From: Lachnospiraceae bacterium
GTDB taxonomy: Bacteria > Bacillota > Clostridia > Lachnospirales > Lachnospiraceae
Length of the DNA stretch: 18,529 bases
Reading direction: 5' to 3'
Assembly (NCBI GenBank): GCA_003447895.1
Contig: DLYC01000162.1
Location: forward strand, 1 to 18,529
Position numbers and translations under genes: made by a program. Shown here in pieces: positions 1 to 5,708 of this stretch (the first letter of the stretch is position 1; each line of letters begins with the position of its first letter). The notes beneath the pieces were generated by a model. It saw nothing but the letters and a program-made list of their open reading frames with translations, had not been told where the DNA came from and searched no databases.

Positions 1-158
1 TCTGTGCCTTTGGATCCACCGGAGGCCTCCAGGGCAGATTCTTCCTGTCCTGCAGGGCCTGACAATACAGACGCGGACACAGGCAGGTGAAATGTGGCGG
101 ACGCCAGAGTTGCCGCCGAAAGGGCAACTGCAAACACAATGCTTCTAAATCTTTTCAT
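1..158 (-). CDS. Secreted protein, N-terminal fragment (function unknown)
   Basis: An open frame on the minus strand starts with ATG at 158 and runs off the left edge, so only the first 52 residues are visible. The start follows an AAGGAG ribosome binding site (166-171) at 7 nt. The protein begins MKRFRSIVFAVALSAATLAS, a typical signal peptide with basic residues, a hydrophobic core and small residues; cleavage is plausible near ASA or VSA at about residues 22-30. The mature part begins with a Ser/Gly/Glu-rich stretch such as often links a signal peptide to an extracellular domain. The function cannot be told from this fragment. The secretion signal and start are well supported; the family is unknown. 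Confidence 0.7.
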   Translation of the reverse strand, partial: MKRFRSIVFAVALSAATLASATFHLPVSASVLSGPAGQEESALEASGGSKGT

Positions 159-355
159 CCTTGCACTCCTTTTCTTAGTGATCCTTTAGAAATGTGTGAT
201 AGAACTGCGAATTATTTGATTGGAAGGAAACAGCTCCTGCCGGCAGTCAGCAGACGCCTTTCCCGATGTTAAGAAAAAAAGAATAGAGTAAATAGAAATG
301 CCAATCACTAACAATGAGCACTTACTATTGATCGATATGACGCATATGCATTTGT

Positions 356-380
356 GAATTTATATAAATTCGTATATACG
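356..380. repeat. Two adjoining AT-rich perfect palindromes
   Basis: Positions 356-371 read GAATTTATATAAATTC, a perfect 16-bp palindrome. Positions 371-380 read CGTATATACG, a perfect 10-bp palindrome sharing the boundary C. GCATATGC lies just upstream. They sit in the gene-free stretch 159-556 between the secreted-protein gene and the XRE regulator. They could be protein binding sites or simply AT-rich promoter DNA. A weak plus-strand promoter match (TTGTGA at 352-357, 17 bp, TATACG at 375-380) overlaps them. Confidence 0.45.
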
Positions 381-400
381 ATATTCGAGTGATTATAGAG

Positions 401-440
401 GGGATGCCATGTCATGAAGCGACGTGAGGCATCCCGTTTT
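401..440 (+). terminator. Possible weak terminator hairpin
   Basis: GGGATGCC (401-408) pairs perfectly with GGCATCCC (428-435). Part of the 19-nt loop (ATGTC/GACGT) could lengthen the stem. A short GTTTT follows on the plus strand. No U-tract follows on the minus strand, so it does not look like a terminator for the regulator gene transcribed leftward. No plus-strand gene is visible before it. A second short hairpin, CCGGATC/GATCCGG (464-470 and 482-488, followed by TTTT), lies downstream. Function is uncertain. Confidence 0.3.
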
Positions 441-525
441 CCCGTGCGTATTCAGAAGTTGGTCCGGATCCGGCCGGGATTGATCCGGTTTTCATCAAGG
501 CCGGGTCGGCAGACCGATCATCCCC

Positions 526-563
526 GGTAAGTCCGGTAAGTCCCGATCAGTCCCGATCAGTCC
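526..563. repeat. Short tandem repeat at the end of the regulator gene
   Basis: Four near-identical 9-10-mers follow each other: GGTAAGTCC, GGTAAGTCCC, GATCAGTCCC, GATCAGTCC. The last copy overlaps the final codons and stop (557-559) of the XRE regulator. This is probably local slippage duplication. Confidence 0.5.
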
Positions 564-907
564 TTCATGTCCTGAAGAGCCTGCAGATAGCCCAGAAGGC
601 GTCCCTGTCTTCCCTTGTCCATGGCCAGAAAATCACAGACAGCCCGTCCATATTCTGAATTCTTCTCGATCACGATAACCTCTGAGGGATTGCTCCGCTT
701 TCCCTGCCCATCCGTTCCTTCCAGGAGTTCATAGGGCGTGACGCCGAGCACTTCACAGATGATCAGGATCTTCTCCGAGACCGGATTCGTCTTCTTGCGC
801 TTCCAGTCGCTGATACTGCTCTGCGCGATTCCCGTTCTGATCGAGAATTCCTTCTGACTCATCCCCCTTTTTCCCAGCAGTTCAAAAATTCGTTCCGATA
901 TCGTCAT
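557..907 (-). CDS. XRE/Cro-family helix-turn-helix transcriptional regulator
   Basis: A 116-residue DNA-binding regulator. Residues about 3-60 form a classic HTH_3 domain: the motif GMSQKEFSIRTGIAQSSISDW covers helices 2-3, followed by the usual VTPYELLEG end of the domain. The C-terminal half (about 65-116) is a short helical tail without a recognised enzymatic domain. ATG at 907 is chosen because the AGGTGG ribosome binding site (917-922) lies 9 nt upstream; the alternative TTG at 913 would leave only 3 nt. It is transcribed away from the ydcF-like gene. An inverted repeat (930-951) just upstream suggests autoregulation. Its targets are unknown; the divergent gene is an obvious candidate. 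Confidence 0.88.
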   Translation of the reverse strand: MTISERIFELLGKRGMSQKEFSIRTGIAQSSISDWKRKKTNPVSEKILIICEVLGVTPYELLEGTDGQGKRSNPSEVIVIEKNSEYGRAVCDFLAMDKGRQGRLLGYLQALQDMKD

Positions 908-929
908 TTCCAATTACCACCTTTACTTA

Positions 930-951
930 TTGCATACTCTCCTGTACGCAA
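930..951. promoter_or_regulatory. Inverted-repeat operator candidate upstream of the XRE regulator
   Basis: The plus strand reads TTGCATAC, six bases, then GTACGCAA: 8-bp arms with 7 of 8 pairs matching. The site lies just downstream of the predicted -10 and upstream of the ribosome binding site, about where transcription should start. A dimeric XRE repressor binding its own promoter commonly uses a site of this size and position. The link to this regulator is inferred. Confidence 0.5.
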
Positions 952-954
952 ATA

Positions 955-984
955 CATAATCTCACATTTTTCCGTAACCGTCAA
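955..984 (-). promoter_or_regulatory. Predicted sigma-70-type promoter of the XRE regulator
   Basis: On the minus strand the -35 box TTGACG (979-984) is followed at 17-18 bp by GATTAT/ATTATG (955-961) as a -10 box. The -35 matches consensus at five of six positions. The start point would fall beside the inverted repeat at 930-951. Confidence 0.45.
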
Positions 985-1052
985 TACGAACTTGTCCGTT
1001 TATTTTAATTTAATATTTTTTTGTCACTGCATACCATTTTGGGCTGATCCGA

Positions 1053-1061
1053 TGATAAAAT
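1053..1061 (+). promoter_or_regulatory. Predicted extended -10 promoter of the ydcF-like gene
   Basis: TGATAAAAT is a TGn-type extended -10 with five of six consensus bases in TAAAAT. No good -35 lies 17 bp upstream, as is common for extended -10 promoters. Transcription would start near 1068, giving a leader of about 140 nt that contains the whole palindromic element at 1084-1175. Confidence 0.35.
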
Positions 1062-1083
1062 CATAGGAACTGACACCCAACAT

Positions 1084-1175
1084 CTGCCAAAAGAGCGCCG
1101 CATTTTAGGCTTCTCACAGCTACAGCTACAGTGCTGTATATTGGGCTTCACACAGCGGCAACGCTATTTTGGCAG
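1084..1175 (+). other. Structured palindromic leader element upstream of the ydcF-like gene
   Basis: CTGCCAAAAGAGCG (1084-1097) pairs with CGCTATTTTGGCAG (1162-1175) in 13 of 14 positions. The stem continues with CCGC (1098-1101) and GCGG (1155-1158) across a 3-nt bulge. Inside are a small TACAG/CTGTA hairpin and two near copies of GGCTTCNCACAGC (about 1108-1120 and 1144-1156). It ends 30 nt before the start codon and no U-run follows, so it is not a simple terminator. It may be a cis-acting RNA or a dispersed palindromic element; I do not recognise it as a known riboswitch. Confidence 0.5.
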
Positions 1176-1205
1176 TTTCATTGATTTGATCATAAGGAAA
1201 TTTCT

Positions 1206-1997
1206 ATGTCTGCTGCATCTGTTTTACTGATTCTGGCAGGGATCGCCTGCCTTCTTTACGGGACCATGGTCATGCTGCTCCGAAGCGGGTCCCTGTTTTT
1301 CGCCGTCTGGTTCGCGCTCGGCGGCTTCCTGGTGCTCCTTGGGGTGCTCACGCGGATCCGTTTCTGGGATGCCCTGCCGCGATTCGTGAAAGCGGTTTTC
1401 GCGTGCGTTGTGATCGTCGGGCTTCTGATTTTCGGCATATGCGAAGCAATGGTCCTGAGCGGCTTTCGGACGAGTGCGCCGCCCGGTGCGGACTACCTGA
1501 TCGTTCTCGGCGCGCAGGTGAGGCCGGACGGGCCCAGCAGGGTTCTCCGCTACCGGCTGGATGCGGCGGCGGACTATCTTCGGCAGAACGGGAAGACGCG
1601 CTGCATCGTGACGGGCGGCCGGGGCAGCAATGAGCCGGTCTCTGAGGGCGAAGGCATGAAGCAGTATCTGGTCAGCGTGGGAATCGATGAGTCGCGGATC
1701 ATCGTGGAGGACCGGGCGGCCAACACGATCCAGAATATACAGTTCAGCAAGGCGCTGATCCTGAAGGATGGCGCGGCGGTGGGCAGTTCTGGCGATTCCG
1801 AGGTCAGCGTCCCCGTTGCGATCGTCACCAACAATTTTCATGTGAAGCGGTCGCTCCTTTTGGCCATCAAGCAGGGCTTTACCAATGTCAGCGCCGTTTC
1901 CGCCCCGTCGGATCCCCTGTTCCTTCTTAATAATATGTTTCGTGAATTTTTTGGCCTGATGAAGGACTGTTTGGCCGGAAATCTTGATATTTTTTAA
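1206..1997 (+). CDS. YdcF/ElyC-type DUF218 membrane protein
   Basis: A 263-residue protein with three N-terminal membrane segments (about residues 4-24, 29-49 and 61-84), then a DUF218 domain (about 94-250). The family signatures are visible: ADYLIVLGAQV (95-105) with the following Arg-rich helix RVLRYRLDAAADYL, VTGGRGSNEPVSEGEGM (135-151), VEDRAANTIQNI (167-178) and VTNNFHVKRS. DUF218 proteins (YdcF, SanA, ElyC) are linked to envelope or peptidoglycan functions, but their reaction is poorly defined. The architecture fits the membrane-anchored Firmicute form. ATG at 1206 is preceded by AAGGAAA (1194-1200). It is divergent from the XRE gene and has a long structured leader. Confidence 0.85.
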   Translation: MSAASVLLILAGIACLLYGTMVMLLRSGSLFFAVWFALGGFLVLLGVLTRIRFWDALPRFVKAVFACVVIVGLLIFGICEAMVLSGFRTSAPPGADYLIVLGAQVRPDGPSRVLRYRLDAAADYLRQNGKTRCIVTGGRGSNEPVSEGEGMKQYLVSVGIDESRIIVEDRAANTIQNIQFSKALILKDGAAVGSSGDSEVSVPVAIVTNNFHVKRSLLLAIKQGFTNVSAVSAPSDPLFLLNNMFREFFGLMKDCLAGNLDIF

Positions 1998-2082
1998 GCA
2001 TTATGCCTGATCTTATTTGTCGTAGAAAATGCCGTAACGCTGTGTTACCCTAGTGAAAGTGGGCATTTAAGACATCTTTGGC

Positions 2083-2146
2083 GGGGCGCTTCGCTGGTCA
2101 GCCGCAAGCGGATTGCGGAGGATTTCCTGCGGGCGTCCCTTTTCTT
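2083..2146 (+). terminator. GC-rich hairpin with U-tract, terminator or attenuator
   Basis: GGGGCGC (2083-2089) can pair with GCGTCCC (2133-2139; one G-U pair). The interior holds further hairpins (CCGCAAGCGG at 2102-2111 among them). TTTTCTT (2140-2146) follows. It lies about 85 nt after the ydcF-like stop and only 48 nt before the transporter start. It may end the first transcript, or attenuate the transporter, since little room remains for a separate promoter. Confidence 0.4.
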
Positions 2147-2193
2147 ATCGCAGCTCCCAATGATTTCCAATAAAAGAAAGCAGGTACTCCGAA

Positions 2194-3600
2194 TTGCAAA
2201 CACAATCCAAACATCACAAGAAACACAGCGGTTTTACCGGACAGATCGGCTTTGTCATGGCGGCAGCCGGAAGCGCGGTCGGCGTCGGCAATCTCTGGCG
2301 CTTCCCCTATCTTGCGGCCAAGGACGGCGGCGGACTTTTCATTTTGATCTATCTTATCCTGACGTTCACGTTCGGCTTCACGCTTCTGACTTCCGATATC
2401 GCGATCGGACGCCGCACCGGCAAAAACTCCATAAACGCCTATGCGGAGATGAGCCCCAGGTGGAAATTCCTTGGAATTCTCACTTTTTTGGTGCCTGTGC
2501 TGATCATGACTTACTATGCGGTCATCGGCGGGTGGATCACGCGCTACATCGTGGTGTACCTCGTCGGGCAGGGCCAGGCGGCCGCGGCGGACAGCTTCTT
2601 CACGGATTTCATCACGTCGCCCGGGCAGTCGACGGCTTACGCGGTCATTTTCATGCTGCTCACGGCGTGGATTGTCTTCAACGGGGTTGAAAAAGGGATC
2701 GAGAAATACTCCAGGATCCTGATGCCGATCATGCTTGTCATGATCATCGCCATCGCGATCTTCGCGCTGACGCTTAGCCACACGGATGATTCCGGGGTGA
2801 CGCGGACGGGCCTGCAGGGTCTGGCGGTGTACCTGACGCCCAATTTCGAGGGGCTGACGGTGAGGCGCTTCCTGCAGATCCTGCTCGATGCGATGAGCCA
2901 GATCTTCTTCTCGCTGAGCGTCTCCATGGGAATCATGATCACCTACGGCTCCTATATCAAAAAAGACGTGGATATCAACGCGTCCATTCACCAGATTGAA
3001 TTTTTTGACACGGGTGTGGCGCTTCTGGCGGGCCTTATGATCATTCCTTCCATCTTCGTTTTCGAGGGGATCGAGGGGATGAAGGCGGGGCCGAGCCTGA
3101 TGTTCGTCTCCCTCCCCAAAGTGTTCGCGTCAATGCACGGGCTGGGGCGGTTCGTGGGACTGGCCTTCTTTATCATGGCGGCGTTCGCGGCGCTCACGAG
3201 CTGCGTGTCGGTGCTCGAGACCATCACGGCCAACTGCATGGAGATCTTCCACACCAGGCGGCGCCCGACGACGATCGTCCTGACGCTCATCTACACTGCG
3301 GCGTCCGTGATCATTGCGCTCGGATACAGCCTGTTCTATGTGGAACTGCCGCTTCCCAACGGGAGCATCGGGCAGCTCCTCGACCTGATGGATTACATCA
3401 GCAACAGCTTTATGATGCCGTTCATCTCCATGCTGTCAGCGATCCTCATCGGGTGGGTCGTCGGGCCGTCGTGGATCGTCGAAGAAGTCGAACATGGCGG
3501 GCGGCGCTTCGGCCTCAAGGGCCTCTACCGCGTCATGATCAAATATGTCGTGCCGGTCGTCATGTTCATCCTCTTCCTCGAGTCCATCGGTATCGGCTGA
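2194..3600 (+). CDS. Sodium:neurotransmitter symporter (SNF/NSS) family transporter
   Basis: A 468-residue polytopic membrane protein of the LeuT/NSS family, which imports amino acids or related small solutes with sodium. The TM1 signature GSAVGVGNLWRFPY lies near residues 27-40 with the unwound region that binds Na+ and substrate. It is followed by the GGGLFILIYLI segment of TM2, and about 11-12 hydrophobic segments are spread along the protein, a usual length for bacterial members. The start is TTG at 2194: an in-frame TAA lies shortly upstream, and starting at the next Met would cut off part of TM1. The ribosome binding site is weak (AAAG/CAGG). Substrate cannot be predicted. The stop TGA is followed directly by a REP-like palindrome unit. 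Confidence 0.92.
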   Translation: MQTQSKHHKKHSGFTGQIGFVMAAAGSAVGVGNLWRFPYLAAKDGGGLFILIYLILTFTFGFTLLTSDIAIGRRTGKNSINAYAEMSPRWKFLGILTFLVPVLIMTYYAVIGGWITRYIVVYLVGQGQAAAADSFFTDFITSPGQSTAYAVIFMLLTAWIVFNGVEKGIEKYSRILMPIMLVMIIAIAIFALTLSHTDDSGVTRTGLQGLAVYLTPNFEGLTVRRFLQILLDAMSQIFFSLSVSMGIMITYGSYIKKDVDINASIHQIEFFDTGVALLAGLMIIPSIFVFEGIEGMKAGPSLMFVSLPKVFASMHGLGRFVGLAFFIMAAFAALTSCVSVLETITANCMEIFHTRRRPTTIVLTLIYTAASVIIALGYSLFYVELPLPNGSIGQLLDLMDYISNSFMMPFISMLSAILIGWVVGPSWIVEEVEHGGRRFGLKGLYRVMIKYVVPVVMFILFLESIGIG

Positions 3601-3688
3601 GTTTATAAAAATTTAATGGTGCCTGGCACCATTAACTCGCGCTTTATAAAAAGTTTATAGAAATTTAATGGTGCCTGACACCATAAAG
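3601..3688 (+). repeat. REP-like palindrome pair, cluster 1
   Basis: Two copies of the dispersed palindrome: ATGGTGCCTGGCACCAT at 3616-3632 (arms extend perfectly to 3613-3635) and a copy with one changed base, ATGGTGCCTGACACCAT, at 3668-3684. Each is preceded by the conserved GTTTATARAAATTT flank, and the two starts lie 52 nt apart. The unit begins at the first base after the TGA of the transporter gene. A further palindrome pair TGGCGCCA (about 3689-3709) separates it from the terminator. Confidence 0.85.
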
Positions 3689-3708
3689 TGGCGCCATAAA
3701 ATGGCGCC

Positions 3709-3740
3709 AAAAAAACGCCGGCTGCGCGCCGGCGTTTTTT
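3709..3740. terminator. Strong bidirectional intrinsic terminator
   Basis: CGCCGGC (3716-3722) and GCCGGCG (3728-3734) form a perfect 7-bp GC stem with loop TGCGC, flanked by A7 and T6. It works symmetrically on both strands and lies between the convergent transporter gene (plus) and the rfbD-like gene (minus). Confidence 0.92.
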
Positions 3741-3765
3741 GCGTTTACTATGCCATCTATCATGC

Positions 3766-4659
3766 TCAGCTATTCTTAATCGCTTCCAGATACCTTCCCA
3801 GCGCATCCTTCCAGTCAGGCAGCGGCTCGAAGCCCGCCATGCGGAGCTTGCTCTTGTCCAGGCGGCTGTTGAACGGCCGCGCCGCTTTGCTGAGCCCGTA
3901 CTCCGCTGTCGTGACCGGGATCACGTTGGTGTCCATTCCGGCCTGGCGGTAGATCTCTTTCGTGAAGTCGTACCAGCTGATGAATCCGCCTTCATTTGTC
4001 GCATGGTAATAGCCGTAACGATCCGTCTCGACCATATCCGCCAGAAGCCTTGCCAGGTCATAGGTATAGGTCGGAGTTCCGATCTGGTCGTTTACCACTC
4101 TCACTGTGTCGTGCGTTCTGCCGACGTTCAGCATTGTTTTGATGAAATTCTTTCCATTGACGCCGAACACCCAAGCGATGCGGACGATGAAGTACTTGTC
4201 CGTGGCACCGCTTACTGCCAGTTCGCCTTCCAGCTTCGTTTGGCCGTAGACATTGAGCGGTGCGTAGTTCTTGTCGTCGGGCTGCCAGGGGCGGTCACCT
4301 TTTCCGTCGAATACGTAATCCGTGCTGATGTACACTATTTTGGCATCGATGGAACGGGCGGCGTCGGCAATGTTGCGCGTTCCCTGAACGTTGATGGCAT
4401 AGACTTTGTCGCGGTTCTCTTCGTCCTCGGCTGCGTCCACTGCGGTCCATGCCGCGCAGTGCACGACCACGTCCGGGCGCACCTTCCGGATCGTCTCAAG
4501 GACGGCAGGGCGGTCGGTGATATCGAGCGGCACGTAGGCGGCGGGCAGCGGAGGCGCATCGCCTATGTCCGATCCGACAACTTCCCATCCTCTCTTTCTG
4601 AATTCATTCACGCAGTCGTGGCCGAGTTGACCGTTTACACCTGTTACAAAGGCTTTCAT
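3766..4659 (-). CDS. rfbD: dTDP-4-dehydrorhamnose reductase (RfbD/RmlD family)
   Basis: A 297-residue extended short-chain dehydrogenase that reduces dTDP-4-keto-L-rhamnose to dTDP-L-rhamnose with NAD(P)H, the last step of rhamnose donor synthesis for surface polysaccharides. Visible motifs: the Rossmann TGVNGQLGHD (6-15), HCAAWTAVDAAE (67-78) typical of RmlD, the catalytic Thr region STDYVFDG (112-119), and YGQTK (138-142) with the catalytic Tyr138 and Lys142. Length is normal for the family. The start ATG follows GGGAGAC. No other rhamnose gene (rmlA/B/C) is adjacent, so it is a lone copy here. A REP-like palindrome sits about 10 nt upstream of its ribosome binding site. Confidence 0.92.
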   Translation of the reverse strand: MKAFVTGVNGQLGHDCVNEFRKRGWEVVGSDIGDAPPLPAAYVPLDITDRPAVLETIRKVRPDVVVHCAAWTAVDAAEDEENRDKVYAINVQGTRNIADAARSIDAKIVYISTDYVFDGKGDRPWQPDDKNYAPLNVYGQTKLEGELAVSGATDKYFIVRIAWVFGVNGKNFIKTMLNVGRTHDTVRVVNDQIGTPTYTYDLARLLADMVETDRYGYYHATNEGGFISWYDFTKEIYRQAGMDTNVIPVTTAEYGLSKAARPFNSRLDKSKLRMAGFEPLPDWKDALGRYLEAIKNS

Positions 4660-4670
4660 CTTCTGTCTCC

Positions 4671-4782
4671 CAGTTTATGGTGCCAGGCACCGTTAAATTT
4701 TTATAAACTTTCGGCAGCGGGAGTTTATATTTTTTTTATGGTGCCAGGCACCGTTAAATTTGGCACCGTTAAATTTGTAAAC
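4671..4782 (-). repeat. REP-like palindrome pair plus half copy, cluster 2
   Basis: Two copies in the opposite orientation (centre A on the plus strand): ATGGTGCCAGGCACCGT at 4677-4693 and 4738-4754, 61 nt apart. A half copy, TGGCACCGTTAAATT (4761-4775), looks like a partial duplication. The outer edge (GAGTTTAC on the minus strand) begins at the TGA stop of the phospholipase-like gene. The cluster fills the whole gap between that gene and rfbD. Confidence 0.85.
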
Positions 4783-5604
4783 TCACCGCACAACGCCCGA
4801 ATAATCCTTGTCCCCGATGATCTTCCTTAAGGACGCTTCGCTGATCCTGCCGTTTCTGAAGTCATCGACTGCTTCGATCATTTGGACCGCTCTCTTTACG
4901 GATTTCTTCTTCAGTTTCTCAAATTCCTCAAAGGTCATTCCGTCGCACCGGCGGCTTCTGTAGGAGAAAACCGAGATTTTGCCGCGGCGAAGCGCATAGG
5001 GCGCCTTGTGGAGCACCAGGTCTACGATGCCGTACGGGTCTTCCGCGATATAGTTAAAGAATTTGTGATGCCTGTAGCTGGCCTTGAACTTCTCCCATGA
5101 ATCCTTCCATCCGTACACATTTTTCATGACCGTTTCGTAGTCCCGGCGCATGGACTCCGGCAGAAACGGAGGATAGAACCCCCTCGTGACCGCCCGGTCC
5201 GACAGCTTCAATCCGAGTTTGTCGAGCTCGATCACATCAAGCTTGTGCTCGATGGCCATGTGCAGATAGCCTTCATTGTTCGATATTTTGTTAATGTAGG
5301 GGTGCGTGGTCGAATCCAGGGCGTAGTGGCACAGAAAGCCGGCGAGGTACGAAAACATCTCGGGCTTACGGCTGAACTTCGCCATTTCGACCAGAAAATC
5401 GCAGGTCCTGGTTCGATGCATTGCGACCATTCTCAGGTTAATGCCGTGCCTGAGCGGAAAGGCGAAGAACCGGTAGTGGGAATACGGATCCGGCCCAAGG
5501 AGGCCGATCCTGTAGATTTCCCGGTCAATTTCCGCGGAGATTTCCTTCGGAAGCTTCTTGTAGACGCTTCTCCCCATCCTGTTGTGAACGATAATATCGG
5601 GCAT
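4783..5604 (-). CDS. Zinc-dependent phospholipase C-like protein
   Basis: A 273-residue protein of the zinc-dependent phospholipase C / S1-P1 nuclease-like superfamily (PF00882 type). The pattern is MPDIIVHNRMG at the N-terminus, then GLLGPDPYSHYRFF (34-47), AGFLCHYALDSTTHPYI (88-104) with His93, Asp97 and His101 as likely metal ligands, and HMAIEHKLD (115-123) with His115 and Glu119. No signal peptide is present, so it should act in the cytoplasm, unlike secreted clostridial phospholipases. The substrate is unknown. The start ATG follows a strong GGAGGG. Directly upstream of that site is a 35-nt perfect palindrome of the REP-like family. Confidence 0.82.
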   Translation of the reverse strand: MPDIIVHNRMGRSVYKKLPKEISAEIDREIYRIGLLGPDPYSHYRFFAFPLRHGINLRMVAMHRTRTCDFLVEMAKFSRKPEMFSYLAGFLCHYALDSTTHPYINKISNNEGYLHMAIEHKLDVIELDKLGLKLSDRAVTRGFYPPFLPESMRRDYETVMKNVYGWKDSWEKFKASYRHHKFFNYIAEDPYGIVDLVLHKAPYALRRGKISVFSYRSRRCDGMTFEEFEKLKKKSVKRAVQMIEAVDDFRNGRISEASLRKIIGDKDYSGVVR

Positions 5605-5616
5605 TTTCCCTCCTCG

Positions 5617-5696
5617 TGTGAGTTTATGGTGCCAGGCACCATAAACTCACACTTTATAAAGTTTATAGAAATTTTATGGTGCCTGGCACCATAAAC
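5617..5696. repeat. REP-like palindrome pair, inverted arrangement, cluster 3
   Basis: Copies at 5626-5642 (centre A) and 5676-5692 (centre T) point in opposite directions. The first extends to 17-bp perfect arms, TGTGAGTTTATGGTGCC (5617-5633) against 5635-5651, one of the longest in the window. Starts are 50 nt apart. The cluster lies between the TPM-protein stop and the ribosome binding site of the phospholipase-like gene. Confidence 0.87.
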
Positions 5697-5708
5697 ATCA
5701 AGCCGCCA

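Noticed and set aside
1224..1841. 205-aa open frame opposite the ydcF-like gene
   Set aside because: Its composition (Arg/His/Asp/Pro-rich, no motifs) is that of an antisense shadow of a GC-rich gene; the plus strand carries clear DUF218 motifs.
1998..2193. Glycine or other metabolite riboswitch before the transporter
   Set aside because: I looked for conserved riboswitch cores and recognised none; only a generic GC-rich hairpin with a short U-tract is visible.
2098..2991. 297-aa open frame opposite the transporter gene
   Set aside because: Low-complexity charged translation typical of an antisense frame; the transporter on the other strand is unambiguous.
3739..4830. 363-aa open frame opposite rfbD
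   Set aside because: Antisense shadow that runs through terminator and repeats; RfbD motifs are on the other strand.
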